Shown here: positions 49,980 through 60,153 of the stretch, one piece after another | Numbering within the stretch: the first letter of the stretch is position 1 | Layout: each line of letters begins with the position of its first letter | Assembly: GCA_963597355.1 (NCBI GenBank) | Contig: CAVBPR010000002.1 | Coordinates: 362,108 to 426,107 of the forward strand | Length of the DNA stretch: 64,000 nucleotides | DNA from: UMGS1766 sp963597355 | GTDB taxonomy: Bacteria; Bacillota; Clostridia; Oscillospirales; Oscillospiraceae | Reading direction: 5' to 3' | The notes under the pieces: model-generated | Told to the model about the DNA's origin: nothing | Database searches by the model: none | The model's input: only the letters and a program-made list of their open reading frames with translations | Made by a program: the position numbers and the translations under genes

Positions 49980-51302
49980 TCAAGGTTCAAAACGATGCAA
50001 GTCTCTGGGGAATAGGCTGGCATAACGAACGTTATCTAATCCGCACAGCTGAGCGGTCAACCGTTCCAGACCGATACCCAGACCGCCATGCGGAGGCATA
50101 CCATGCTTATGAATCATGAGATAGCTTTCAAATTCTTCGGGATGCATTCCGCGGTCCAACATCTTTGCCACCTGAGCATCATAATCATGAATTCGCTGAC
50201 CTCCGGTAGTGACTTCCAAACCACGAAACAGCAAATCAAAGGAAAGTGTATATTTAGGATCCTCCGGATCATCCATTGCATAGAACGGACGCTTCTTTGA
50301 TGGATAATGGGTAACAAAGACAAAATCTGCACCATATTTTTCTTTAAAATAGCGGCCGATATTGTGTTCTTCTTCCGGCTCAAGGTCATACGGATCGCGA
50401 ATTTTACGACCGTACTCTTCTGCTACCATGCGTTTTGCATCATCAAAGCGTACAACAGGGATTTCATCTACTTTGGGTAATGTTACGTTCAAACGTTTCA
50501 AGTCGTCGGCATACTCTGTTTCTAAAAGAGCTACCATGCGCTGTAGGAAACAGGTTTCCTCCACCATCAAATCTTCAAAGGAATTGATGTAACCCATTTC
50601 CATGTCCATAGAAATGTATTCATTCAGGTGGCGCGTCGTTGCATGCTTCTCAGCACGGAACACGGGAGCAATCTCAAACACACGTTCAAACACACCAACC
50701 ATGGTTTGTTTATAGAACTGTGGTGATTGCGTCAAAAAAGCTTTCTTTCCAAAGTACTCCATGCGGAAAATATTGCTGCCACCTTCTGCGCCGGCATGCA
50801 CAATCTTAGGAGTGTGAATTTCTGTAAACCCATCGGCTACCATAGTATCTCGGAATGCTCGTCCAACAGCTTCCTGAATCTTAAATACAGCGCGTTTACG
50901 CAAATTGCGCAGCACAACCGGACGCAAGGGCAGTTCTGTGTCCAGATTTAAGTTCATTTTGTATTTCTCAATCGGCACACTAATTGCTTCAGAGGGGCGT
51001 GAAAGAATCTCAATCTCCTCTGCTTGAATTTCCATACCCATGGGAGCGCGTTCATCAAGGTTCAACTGCCCTGTTACAACGACAGTGCACTCTTGGCACA
51101 GATCGGCAGGCAACATCTCCTGGGGGACAACGCATTGAACTGCACCATCTCGCAGCCGCAGCGTCATAAATGTGATCGCACCCATATCCCGTAAAGCGTG
51201 CACCGCTCCATGAACGACGACTGTTTTATTTACGTGTGCGCCCCCTTTGAGATCCGCAGCACATAGGTGTTCTGTTGTCCGTTTACCGGTCATGAATTCC
51301 AT
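49980..51302 (-). CDS. aspS: Aspartate--tRNA ligase, archaeal type (probably non-discriminating)
   Basis: 440 aa from ATG 51302 (AAAGGA 10 nt upstream; GTG at 51311 also in frame). The short archaeal-type AspRS2 lacks the large GAD insertion of bacterial AspRS. N-terminal OB anticodon domain (about 20-110), then the class II core with EIHTPKIV, FLTQSPQFYKQ, FEIAPVFRAEKHATTRHLNE and motif 3 GLGIGLERLTAQL. It leads an operon with gatCAB and its T-box reads an Asn codon, so it probably charges tRNA(Asn) with Asp for amidation. A bacterial-type AspRS for tRNA(Asp) may exist elsewhere. Confidence 0.93.
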   Translation of the reverse strand: MEFMTGKRTTEHLCAADLKGGAHVNKTVVVHGAVHALRDMGAITFMTLRLRDGAVQCVVPQEMLPADLCQECTVVVTGQLNLDERAPMGMEIQAEEIEILSRPSEAISVPIEKYKMNLNLDTELPLRPVVLRNLRKRAVFKIQEAVGRAFRDTMVADGFTEIHTPKIVHAGAEGGSNIFRMEYFGKKAFLTQSPQFYKQTMVGVFERVFEIAPVFRAEKHATTRHLNEYISMDMEMGYINSFEDLMVEETCFLQRMVALLETEYADDLKRLNVTLPKVDEIPVVRFDDAKRMVAEEYGRKIRDPYDLEPEEEHNIGRYFKEKYGADFVFVTHYPSKKRPFYAMDDPEDPKYTLSFDLLFRGLEVTTGGQRIHDYDAQVAKMLDRGMHPEEFESYLMIHKHGMPPHGGLGIGLERLTAQLCGLDNVRYASLFPRDLHRFEP

Positions 51303-51354
51303 CTCAATCACATCCTTTATTTGTATTACATGCTATTTTTTTGAAATTATAGTG

Positions 51355-51605
51355 CAAAAAGAAATCCCGGACTGTAAAACAGTCCGGGACGGAAAACATA
51401 GTAATCCGCGGTACCACCCGCATAACACACTCCCCATTGAGCGTATCTCTCTAAACTTCTTTAACGCAGAAATTACGAACTACCCTACCTGCTCCAAAAG
51501 CTATCAGGTAATTAGCTCCAGAGTGTTGCGCATTTCTCACTCCACACCAGCAGGGCTTTCAGTCGGTGGCCCATTGCCTCTCTGTTGTGCATCGTAAGAG
51601 CGGTC
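51355..51605 (-). promoter_or_regulatory. T-box leader, tRNA-Asn sensing
   Basis: On the minus strand: AGAGAGGCAATGG (stem I), ACTGAAAGC, specifier AAC (plus-strand GTT at 51525-51527) followed by ACTCTGGAGC, then the core GCGGGTGGTACCGCGG (51404-51420). The terminator TCCCGGACTGT / ACAGTCCGGGA (51365-51389) ends in TTTCTTTTTG. The Asn specifier before an aspartyl synthetase fits control by uncharged tRNA(Asn). Confidence 0.92.
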
Positions 51606-51633
51606 TCTTTCGTTGCCGATGAACTTGTACAAA

Positions 51634-51663
51634 AGTATAAGACCATTTTATCGGGTCTGTCAA
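51634..51663 (-). promoter_or_regulatory. Promoter of the aspS2-gatCAB operon
   Basis: Minus strand TTGACA (51658-51663), 18-bp spacer, TATACT (51634-51639), about 30 bp before stem I of the T-box. Confidence 0.8.
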
Positions 51664-51703
51664 GCATTATTTTAAAATTATCATCTTTTGTATAATTGAT
51701 ACA

Positions 51704-52933
51704 TTATACCACTTGAAAAATATAGAATTTTAGATAATCTGTTTCCGGCACATTCCACAAAATCGGGTGGTCGGGGCTCTGTTGACGCGCTTCAATCTGT
51801 CGCAAGGTAACACTGGCATCGCGTGCAGCAGCGGAAAGCATCTTACGAAATAAATCATCCGTCATAAAATGAGAACAGGAACAAGTTGCTAAATAGCCGC
51901 CTCGCGGTAAGAGCTGCATAGCGCGGCGATTAATTTCCCGATAGCCACGAACTGCAGACGAAATTGTCTGGCGGGATTTCGTGAAGGCAGGCGGATCCAA
52001 GATGATATAATCAAAATCTCTGCACTTTGATTCACACAATCTTGTCAATAGATCAAAAACGTTCTCGCACAAAAATGTCATTTTATCGCTCAAACCGTTT
52101 CGCTGTGCATTTTCCTGTGCCATATTGATTGCCGTTTGGGAAATATCGACACTTGTCACATGGTCCGCTCCGCCCTTTGCGGCATTTAAGCCAAAGGATC
52201 CTGTATGCGTAAAACAATCCAGCACTCGTTTTCCCTGTGCAATGCGACCAACAGCAGCACGATTGTATTTTTGATCCAGGAAGAAACCTGTTTTCTGCCC
52301 GTTTTCTACATCCACTAGATATGAAATTCCGTTCTCAATTATCTCAGTTACCGCACTTTGGGGTTCCGGCATTCCGGGCATAGCATACCAACCTTTTTGA
52401 ACTTCCATGCCCTCCAAGGTGCGGATATGCACATCGTTGCGTTCAAAAATCCCTTTTATGGGTTGTCCCATATTTGCCAGCACATCGACAAGTGCAGAAA
52501 ACACCAACTCCTTAACCTGCTCCATTCCCAGAGAGAGCACCTGAACGGACAAAATGTCGCCATAACGATCTACCGTCAATCCTGGCATTTGGTCTGCTTC
52601 TCCGTGGATCAAACGACAGCAACGAAAATCATCTCCCGGCATAACCGTGAGCCGATAGGATAAAGCGTATTCTACTCTTCGATGCCAAAATGCAGCGTCA
52701 AAGCGATCGTTGGTGTTTCGTGAGATGATGCGAACCGCTATTTTAGAGTTTGCATTATAAAATCCGGTTCCTTGCCATGCATTTCCTGCCATTACATCAA
52801 CAAGGGAACCATTTTCAGGTTGACTCTCTAATTGTTTAATTTCTTCGCCATACACCCAAGGATGTCCAGCTTTAATTGCGCGTTCTGCTTTGGAAGAAAT
52901 AAAGACTTTTGGATACAACCGTTGTTGAGCCAT
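51704..52933 (-). CDS. rlmI: 23S rRNA (cytosine-C5)-methyltransferase, RlmI-like
   Basis: 409 aa, ATG 52933 with AAAGGTG upstream. N-terminal PUA domain (SSKAERAIKAGHPWVYGEEI), then an EEHEE-like linker and a Rossmann methyltransferase: VLDCFTHTGSFGLNAAKGGA (motif I) and the catalytic region DYIILDPPAFTKSRQT. Belongs to the RlmI family that methylates C1962 of 23S rRNA in E. coli; the precise target here is inferred. Transcribed alone; its upstream region contains phage debris. Confidence 0.9.
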   Translation of the reverse strand: MAQQRLYPKVFISSKAERAIKAGHPWVYGEEIKQLESQPENGSLVDVMAGNAWQGTGFYNANSKIAVRIISRNTNDRFDAAFWHRRVEYALSYRLTVMPGDDFRCCRLIHGEADQMPGLTVDRYGDILSVQVLSLGMEQVKELVFSALVDVLANMGQPIKGIFERNDVHIRTLEGMEVQKGWYAMPGMPEPQSAVTEIIENGISYLVDVENGQKTGFFLDQKYNRAAVGRIAQGKRVLDCFTHTGSFGLNAAKGGADHVTSVDISQTAINMAQENAQRNGLSDKMTFLCENVFDLLTRLCESKCRDFDYIILDPPAFTKSRQTISSAVRGYREINRRAMQLLPRGGYLATCSCSHFMTDDLFRKMLSAAARDASVTLRQIEARQQSPDHPILWNVPETDYLKFYIFQVV

Positions 52934-53044
52934 ATCATTTCACCTTTCTTTCAGGGGTTAAATCACGTTTTCATCGTATCATAATCGCATGATTTCTTCA
53001 ACTGAAAACGTACTGCTGAAGAAGAGAACTGCTTTCCAAGCATG

Positions 53045-53315
53045 TGGTCAGATAATGAATGCATGTGAATGCATGAGAAAACCGTGCTTTGATTCCTGAC
53101 ACGGGGCATATTCAACTGTCGTACCGATGATGACGGTATAATCATCCACTGTTGGTGTATAGCTGATATTCTTTGAGCTGTCATCCGAGTGCCGCAGGCT
53201 TTGTACTGCCGCTATTTTCTTTCACGGCATAGGAAATTCCGTTCTTGAATAAACCTGTATTAACAGGATATCTGCTACCCATCTTGGCGGAGATTTTAGC
53301 ATATAACTTTTTACG
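53045..53315 (-). pseudogene. Phage HK97 gp10-like tail component, frameshifted remnant
   Basis: The stretch 52934-53477 has no intact gene. On the minus strand one frame from 53315 reads AKISAKMGSRYPVNTGLFKN then GISYAVKENS and stops at TGA near 53189. A neighbouring frame continues SKNISYTPTVDDYTVIIG and TTVEYAPCQESKHGF. The order PVxTGxxxxxI...VxVGTxVEYAPxQE is the pattern of HK97 gp10-like phage tail proteins. The break and the missing ends show a decayed gene. It is a relic of a lost prophage beside a tRNA gene, a common integration site. Confidence 0.55.
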
Positions 53316-53477
53316 TGGATTCGTCAACCACTTCGAATGAGGTTGTCCTGTCAATTACCATCAATCATTTCCTCATAAAAAAGCATATAAAAGCATATTA
53401 TGACGCATAATAAATAAGAAAATGCATACTCAATAATGTAGTTTGAGAGATTAAGCGTCAAAACAGAAAAATTTTTC

Positions 53478-53506
53478 TTGCTATTTTAAAAATGTTGTTG
53501 TATAAT
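53478..53506 (+). promoter_or_regulatory. Promoter of tRNA-Leu
   Basis: TTGCTA (53478-53483), 17-bp spacer, TATAAT (53501-53506), 13 bp before the mature tRNA. Confidence 0.8.
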
Positions 53507-53519
53507 ACATCCTGTTGCC

Positions 53520-53606
53520 GCCGGTGTGTTGGAATTGGTAGACGAAGTGGACTCAAAATCCACCGCCAGCGATGGCGTGCCGGTTCGAGTCCGGCCACCG
53601 GCACCA
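53520..53606 (+). tRNA. tRNA-Leu (anticodon CAA)
   Basis: Acceptor arms GCCGGTG / CACCGGC, D-loop with TTGGTAGACG, anticodon stem GTGGA / TCCAC with loop CTCAAAA (anticodon CAA, reads TTG). A long class II variable arm CGCCAGCGATGGCG, and T-arm GCCGGTTCGAGTCCGGC complete it. Discriminator A and an encoded CCA end at 53606. Single-gene transcript with its own promoter and terminator. Confidence 0.96.
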
Positions 53607-53608
53607 TG

Positions 53609-53652
53609 AAAGCTCGCAGATCATGCAATGCATGGTTTGCGAGCTTTCTTTA
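53609..53652 (+). terminator. Terminator of tRNA-Leu
   Basis: AAAGCTCGCA (53609-53618) pairs with TGCGAGCTTT (53638-53647), then CTTTA. Inner loop contains ATGCAATGCAT. Confidence 0.8.
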
Positions 53653-53684
53653 TAAACTCAATCAATTGGAGGCGTTGATATCAT

Positions 53685-54161
53685 ATGTTTAGGCCTGTTA
53701 GACGAAAAGACAGAATTATTGATCAGGAAGCTGCGAAAGCACTTTTGCAAAAAGAACGACGCGGCATCCTGGCCGTTCATGGTGATGACGACTATCCTTA
53801 TGCTATCCCGGTTAATTTTCTTTATGACGAAAAGTTCCAGCGAATCTATTTTCATGGAGCAAAATCCGGCCATAAGGTTGACGCAATACAACACTGCAGC
53901 AAAGTTTGTTTTACTGTCTATGGAAACGAGATGATAAAAGACCTCATGTGGGCGCCTTATGTACAAAGCGTTATTGTATTCGGCAAATGTCGCCTGCTTG
54001 ATTACAATGAAGAGACTATGCCTATTTTGAAACAACTTGCCATGAAATATTTCCCGAACGAGGAAATAGCCGATCGAGAAATGGAGAAACACGGCAACGC
54101 TGTACAGTTATTTGAAATTACAATTGAACACATGACGGCAAAGCAAATTCAAGAGAAATAA
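53685..54161 (+). CDS. Pyridoxamine 5-phosphate oxidase-fold protein (NimA-like)
   Basis: 158 aa, ATG 53685 with GGAGG 11 nt upstream. Split beta-barrel flavin-binding fold: RGILAVHGDDDYPYAIPVNF, then IYFHGAKSGHKVDAI and VCFTVYGNE. Members bind FMN or F420; those of the NimA subgroup (MRRKDR... start) include 5-nitroimidazole reductases, but most are uncharacterised. Activity cannot be assigned. 79 bp after the tRNA; monocistronic. Confidence 0.88.
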   Translation: MFRPVRRKDRIIDQEAAKALLQKERRGILAVHGDDDYPYAIPVNFLYDEKFQRIYFHGAKSGHKVDAIQHCSKVCFTVYGNEMIKDLMWAPYVQSVIVFGKCRLLDYNEETMPILKQLAMKYFPNEEIADREMEKHGNAVQLFEITIEHMTAKQIQEK

Positions 54162-54396
54162 AATTTGCCGCCGAAAAGCCTGTACAACACATAGTATGAA
54201 GTATAATTGATATGTAATTTGTTAGATTAGTCATATAAAACCATAGTTTGCCGCCGCTTATTGTGCAAATTATCAACAAATCGCCCTGTATAAAACAATA
54301 AAATCGTCAAATTACGAATTGTTTCCTTGAAGAAAATGTGGTAAAAATATACCATCAGAATTGTACTGCGTTTTTGCAGTGCTGGGAGGTTTTATT

Positions 54397-54693
54397 ATGA
54401 AGTATGTAAAACTGGGTATGTTTGCCGCAGGCGTGTTATTTGGCACTGCTGGAATTAAAATTTTGGGCAGTAAGGATGCAAAGCGCGTTTATGCACAGAC
54501 AACGGCCGCAACCATCCGGGCAAAAGAAAGCATTATGTCCACTGTTACGAATATCAAAGAGAATGCTGGCGACGTGCTTGCAGATGCAAAAGAAATCAAT
54601 GCACAACGTGCTGCCGAAGACGCAATTGAGGTCGTTGAGGATGCTGCAGGTAGCGTTGAGGAAGCAGAAGCCGCTCCTGCTGAAGGCGAGTAA
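54397..54693 (+). CDS. DUF6110-like small membrane-anchored protein
   Basis: 98 aa from ATG 54397 with GGGAGG 7 nt upstream; the frame extends to 54361 without a ribosome site. One N-terminal hydrophobic helix (about 1-22, with GMFAAGVLFGTAGIKILGS), then KDAKRVYAQTTAATIRAKE and an acidic, Ala/Glu-rich tail. I match it to the DUF6110 family found beside heavy-metal P-type ATPases in Clostridia. Next gene is such an ATPase, 89 bp away. It may be a pump accessory; function unknown. Confidence 0.8.
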   Translation: MKYVKLGMFAAGVLFGTAGIKILGSKDAKRVYAQTTAATIRAKESIMSTVTNIKENAGDVLADAKEINAQRAAEDAIEVVEDAAGSVEEAEAAPAEGE

Positions 54694-54782
54694 TTGTTGT
54701 TCTTCTAAAAAATTTGATCTAAATATCTATACCGAGAGCCGCACTTCCCAGGCGGCTCTCTTTTCCCATGGAGGATATTATC

Positions 54783-56876
54783 ATGAAATGCAGCATCTTA
54801 CACCAATCCAGCGGTCGTATGCGTGTCCATCTTCACTGTGGACGCATGACACTGCATGAGGCAGATTTGCTGGAGTACTACATTCGCAGCATAGAGGGAA
54901 TCACGGAAGTGAAAGTCTATGACCGAACGCAGGATGCCGTAATCTCTTATTGTAAAGATCGCGCAGAATTGCTCCATGCATTGTCTGTTTTCTCATTTAA
55001 AAAAGCGGAATCTCTGGCACTCACTCCAGAGCATACTTCCAGACAGTTGAATCGAGAATTTGAAGATAAGCTTGTTTTCACTATTTTGCGGCGTATCACA
55101 TCAAAACTGTTTTTCCCCATCCCGCTTTCCACTGCAATCACCATTCTAAAATCGGCAAAATATATCAAGGCTGGACTGAGCGCATTGGCACATCGTGATT
55201 TATCTGTTGCGGTATTGGATGCAACTGCCGTCACCGTTTCATTATTGCGGGGTGATTTCTCTACCGCCGGTTCCGTCATGTTTATGCTGAATTTGGGCGA
55301 AATTCTGGAAGAATGGACACACAAGAAATCTGTTGCCGATCTGGCCGATGCAATGTCACTGAATGTCGATAAAGTTTGGCTACGTCGAGATGGAACCGAA
55401 ATTCTGATTCCAGTACGCGACGTTCAACCAGGCGACAACATTGTCATACGGACCGGCAATATGGTTCCTTTGGATGGCACAGTAGTGGATGGTGAGGCAA
55501 CAATCAATCAGGCGTCGATTACCGGAGAGTCACTCCCTGTGCTGAAACAGCCCGGAAGCTATGTTTATGCCGGTACTGTTGCTGAAGAGGGCGAATGCGT
55601 TGTATGTGTTGATAAAGCCTTTGGTGGCGGACGCTATGACCGAATTGTACAGATGATCGAAGATTCAGAAAAACTAAAGTCCGAATCGGAAGATAAAGCA
55701 TCTCATTTGGCAGACAGACTTGTCCCCTACACACTGGGTGGAACCGTTCTTACTTATCTGCTGACCCGCAATACAACAAAAGCGCTCTCTGTCCTTATGG
55801 TTGATTTCTCGTGCGCACTAAAGCTGGCAATGCCAATTGCTGTTCTGTCTGCTATGCGTGAGTGCAGCCATTACGACATATCGGTCAAAGGAGGACGTTT
55901 CCTTGAAGCGGTTGCCAATGCTGATACTATCGTATTTGATAAAACCGGTACATTGACTTACGCTACGCCGACCGTGGCAAAAATTGTGACATTTGGCAAT
56001 CATACAGAAGATGATATGCTGCGTTTGGCTGCATGCCTGGAAGAACATTATCCTCATTCTATGGCAAATGCTGTTGTGGAAGAGGCCAAGCATCGCAGTT
56101 TGTCTCACGAAGAGTGCCATTCCAGTGTGCAGTATGTGGTTGCCCATGGCATTTCCAGCATGGTGGATGGAGAATCTGTTTTAATTGGCAGTGCTCATTT
56201 TGTTTTTGAAGATGAACAATGCGTAATACCGGAAGGAGAGGGCGAGAAGTTCTCTTCTATACCTGCCGAATATTCGCATTTGTATTTATGCATTTCCGGC
56301 AAGCTGGCCGCTGTGCTGTGCGTATATGATCCGCTACGTAGCGAAGCAAAGGATGCAATCAACGCATTACATGCTTGTGGAATCAAAAAAGTAGTAATGA
56401 TGACGGGAGATAATCTCAAAACAGCAGAAGCAGTTGCCGAAATCGTAGGCGTGGATGAATTTCATGCTGAAGTTTTACCGGAAGATAAGGCCAACTTCAT
56501 CCGGAATGAAAAATCTGCCGGACGGACTGTAATTATGGTTGGCGATGGTGTGAACGACTCCCCTGCTTTGTCTGAGGCAAATGCGGGTATCGCAATTAAC
56601 ACTGGTGCGGCAATTGCCAAGGAAATCGCCGATATTACCATCTCTTCCGAAGATCTGTTTGAACTTGTTATATTGCGAAAACTAAGTCAAGAATTGATGG
56701 GGCGCATCCATCGAAACTATCGCTTTATTGTGTCATTTAATCTTATGTTGATTATGCTGGGCGTTGCCGGAATTATTCAGCCAACCACATCTGCACTGTT
56801 GCACAACATGTCTACACTTGGCATCAGTCTCAAGAGTATGTCGAATTTGCTACAGCCACCAAAAGAAAACGAGTAA
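54783..56876 (+). CDS. P1B-type ATPase, unknown metal specificity
   Basis: 697 aa from ATG 54783 (GGAGG 8 nt upstream; ATG 54768 overlaps it). N-terminal HMA-like ferredoxin fold without CxxC (about 1-75). The actuator loop contains TGES. Phosphorylation motif DKTGTLT at Asp386, MTGDN and GDGVNDSPALSEA hinge. In the membrane, before the P-domain, the usual CPC or SPC is replaced by DFSCALKLAMP (Cys344), an SCA(x)5P-type motif. This places it outside the classic Cu or Zn/Cd pumps. Partner: DUF6110-like gene upstream. Confidence 0.92.
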   Translation: MKCSILHQSSGRMRVHLHCGRMTLHEADLLEYYIRSIEGITEVKVYDRTQDAVISYCKDRAELLHALSVFSFKKAESLALTPEHTSRQLNREFEDKLVFTILRRITSKLFFPIPLSTAITILKSAKYIKAGLSALAHRDLSVAVLDATAVTVSLLRGDFSTAGSVMFMLNLGEILEEWTHKKSVADLADAMSLNVDKVWLRRDGTEILIPVRDVQPGDNIVIRTGNMVPLDGTVVDGEATINQASITGESLPVLKQPGSYVYAGTVAEEGECVVCVDKAFGGGRYDRIVQMIEDSEKLKSESEDKASHLADRLVPYTLGGTVLTYLLTRNTTKALSVLMVDFSCALKLAMPIAVLSAMRECSHYDISVKGGRFLEAVANADTIVFDKTGTLTYATPTVAKIVTFGNHTEDDMLRLAACLEEHYPHSMANAVVEEAKHRSLSHEECHSSVQYVVAHGISSMVDGESVLIGSAHFVFEDEQCVIPEGEGEKFSSIPAEYSHLYLCISGKLAAVLCVYDPLRSEAKDAINALHACGIKKVVMMTGDNLKTAEAVAEIVGVDEFHAEVLPEDKANFIRNEKSAGRTVIMVGDGVNDSPALSEANAGIAINTGAAIAKEIADITISSEDLFELVILRKLSQELMGRIHRNYRFIVSFNLMLIMLGVAGIIQPTTSALLHNMSTLGISLKSMSNLLQPPKENE

Positions 56877-56878
56877 GC

Positions 56879-56910
56879 AAAAGCCGCGTGATTTATATCT
56901 CGCGGCTTTT
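56879..56910 (+). terminator. Terminator after the P1B ATPase
   Basis: AAAAGCCGCG / CGCGGCTTTT with a 12-nt loop, 2 bp after the stop codon. The rest of 56911-57098 is AT-rich with no gene that I can support. Confidence 0.85.
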
Positions 56911-57098
56911 GCAATATGCTATGAAGCCTTTTCTTTTTTAATTTTGTAATCTGTAGAAGAATATGAAAAATGAAAGTTAACCTTGCAAATCGCTTATTAG
57001 CATCGTTTTTTCATAAGTTCATGAATTTTAAATTTCATCTTTGTGCAATTTGCCACATTTACTTTACCTTTTTTCATATACTTTTTCAAAAGTTTTGC

Positions 57099-57127
57099 TT
57101 GCCAAATTTTTAACGATTGAGTATACT
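57099..57127 (+). promoter_or_regulatory. Promoter of the butyrate operon
   Basis: TTGCCA (57099-57104), 17-bp spacer, TATACT (57122-57127), 62 bp before the crt start. AT-rich UP-like sequence lies upstream. Confidence 0.8.
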
Positions 57128-57189
57128 TGTCTTATAGTCAAAAAATTAACAAGCACTGAAAGTGCGAATTTGTGGAGGTATCAGAAACC

Positions 57190-57981
57190 ATGTCTTTCAT
57201 TCAGGTTACATCTGAGGCACATGTGGCCGTTCTGACCATCGATCGTCCTAAAGCTCTGAATGCGCTTAACAGCGAGGTATTAGGCGAGCTTGATGCCGCT
57301 GTTGATGCATTGGATCTTAACGATGTTCGCGTCCTGGTAATTACCGGCTCAGGCGAAAAGAGTTTTGTCGCCGGCGCTGATATCGGCGAAATGAGCACAT
57401 TGACCAAGGCGGAAGGCGAGGCATTCGGTAAGAAAGGCAACGACGTATTCCGCAAAATTGAAACGTTGCCAATCCCCGTCATTGCTGCTGTAAACGGATT
57501 TGCACTGGGTGGTGGCAATGAGCTGGCTATGAGTTGCGATATTCGTATCTGTTCGGATAATGCAGTTTTCGGTCAGCCTGAGACAGGCCTTGGTATTACG
57601 CCCGGCTTTGGCGGAACACAGCGTCTGGCACGTCTTGTCTCTCCAGGGATGGCAAAGCAGTTGCTTTATACAGCAAAAAACATCAAGGCAGACGAGGCTC
57701 TGCGCATTGGTCTGGTAAATGCGGTTTATACGCAGGAAGAGTTAATGCCAGCTGCAATGAAATTGGCCGGTCAAATCGCAGCGAACGCTCCCATTGCTGT
57801 TCGGGCAACTAAGATGGCGATTGATATCGGATTGGAGCAGAATATGGAGGACGCCATTGTCACAGAAGAGCGCCTGTTTGGTTCCTGCTTTGAAACTGAA
57901 GATCAGAAGGCCGGAATGGCAAACTTCCTTGAAAAGGATAAGACCAAGAAGCTGAAAGTTGTTCCATATCAGGGCAAATAA
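57190..57981 (+). CDS. crt: 3-hydroxybutyryl-CoA dehydratase (crotonase)
   Basis: 263 aa from ATG 57190, with GGAGG 11 nt upstream; an ATG-less extension to 57172 overlaps that site. Crotonase fold: FVAGADIGEM and GFALGGGNELAMSCDIRI (oxyanion hole), with the second catalytic Glu in QPETGLGITPGFGGT. Converts 3-hydroxybutyryl-CoA to crotonyl-CoA. First gene of the crt-hbd-bcd-etfB-etfA operon. Confidence 0.96.
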   Translation: MSFIQVTSEAHVAVLTIDRPKALNALNSEVLGELDAAVDALDLNDVRVLVITGSGEKSFVAGADIGEMSTLTKAEGEAFGKKGNDVFRKIETLPIPVIAAVNGFALGGGNELAMSCDIRICSDNAVFGQPETGLGITPGFGGTQRLARLVSPGMAKQLLYTAKNIKADEALRIGLVNAVYTQEELMPAAMKLAGQIAANAPIAVRATKMAIDIGLEQNMEDAIVTEERLFGSCFETEDQKAGMANFLEKDKTKKLKVVPYQGK

Positions 57982-58041
57982 TGGTTGTATTTTCTAGATC
58001 CTAAATTTTTAATCGTAATTATTATTAGGAGGAACTATATT

Positions 58042-58899
58042 ATGTCTATCGAAAAAGTTGCTGTAATCGGAGCCGGTCAGATGGGTCGCGGTATTGCTCA
58101 GGTTTTTGCTACCGCAGGCAAAGATGTTACTGTTGTTGACATCAACGATGCAATCATTGCAAGTTCTGAAGCTGCACTGGATAAAGGCTTTGCCAAGATG
58201 ATCTCCAAGGGCAAGATGACCGATGAGCAGGTTAGCCAGCTGAAGTCTCGTATGCACTTTGTGGCTGCTACCGAGTATAAGGGCGTTCTGGATGATGTAG
58301 ACTTGGTAGTCGAAGCCGCTGTTGAGCGCGTTGACCTGAAGAAGAGCATCTTTAAGAAGCTGGATGAAGGCACCAAGGCTGAGTGCATTCTGGCAACCAA
58401 TACTTCCTCTATCTCCATTACTGAGATTGCCTCCGCTGTAGAGAACAAGGACAAAGTCATTGGTATGCATTTCTTTAATCCCCCTGTGGCTATGAAATTG
58501 ATCGAGGTCATTCGCGGCGGTAATACCTCCGATGACACATACAATACAATCTTTGCATTGGCACAGGAAATTGGCAAGACACCTGTGACCGTTGCTGAGG
58601 CTCCCGGTTTTGTCTGCAATCGCCTGCTGATCCCCATGATCAACGAGGCTGTTGAGCTAGTACAAAATGGAGTTGCCTCTCCGGAGGACATTGACACAGC
58701 TATGAAGCTGGGTTGCAATCATCCCATGGGTCCGTTGACTCTGGCTGACTTTATCGGTTTGGACACCTGCTTGGCTATTATGGACACCATCTTTGAAGAA
58801 ACACATGACAGCAAGTATCGCGCTTCCCTGTTGCTGCGCAAAATGGTTCGCGCTGGCAAGCTGGGCAATAAGACTGGCGAAGGTTTCTTTAAGCACTAA
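58042..58899 (+). CDS. hbd: 3-hydroxybutyryl-CoA dehydrogenase
   Basis: 285 aa from ATG 58042 with AGGAGGA 8 nt upstream; the upstream frame to 57985 is AT-rich leader. NAD-binding motif VIGAGQMGRGIAQVFA, catalytic His in IGMHFFNPPVAMKLIEVI and the C-terminal domain with PGFVCNRLLIPMINEA and HPMGPLTLADFIG. Reduces acetoacetyl-CoA to 3-hydroxybutyryl-CoA. 60 bp after crt. Confidence 0.97.
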   Translation: MSIEKVAVIGAGQMGRGIAQVFATAGKDVTVVDINDAIIASSEAALDKGFAKMISKGKMTDEQVSQLKSRMHFVAATEYKGVLDDVDLVVEAAVERVDLKKSIFKKLDEGTKAECILATNTSSISITEIASAVENKDKVIGMHFFNPPVAMKLIEVIRGGNTSDDTYNTIFALAQEIGKTPVTVAEAPGFVCNRLLIPMINEAVELVQNGVASPEDIDTAMKLGCNHPMGPLTLADFIGLDTCLAIMDTIFEETHDSKYRASLLLRKMVRAGKLGNKTGEGFFKH

Positions 58900-58930
58900 G
58901 TCTAAGTCAATAGTTTTATCATGTATTTAT

Positions 58931-58961
58931 ATATGCGTCGGCCATTTTGGTCGGCGCATAT
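58931..58961 (+). repeat. Intercistronic hairpin between hbd and bcd
   Basis: ATATGCGTCGGCC pairs with GGTCGGCGCATAT (wobbles allowed) through ATTTT. No T run follows, so it looks like an mRNA-stability or processing element rather than a terminator. Confidence 0.65.
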
Positions 58962-58991
58962 GCAAATAAATTCTTAGGAGGAATCAATCAA

Positions 58992-60131
<1,140 letters not shown>

Positions 60132-60153
60132 GATATAGGAGGAAGCATTAAAC

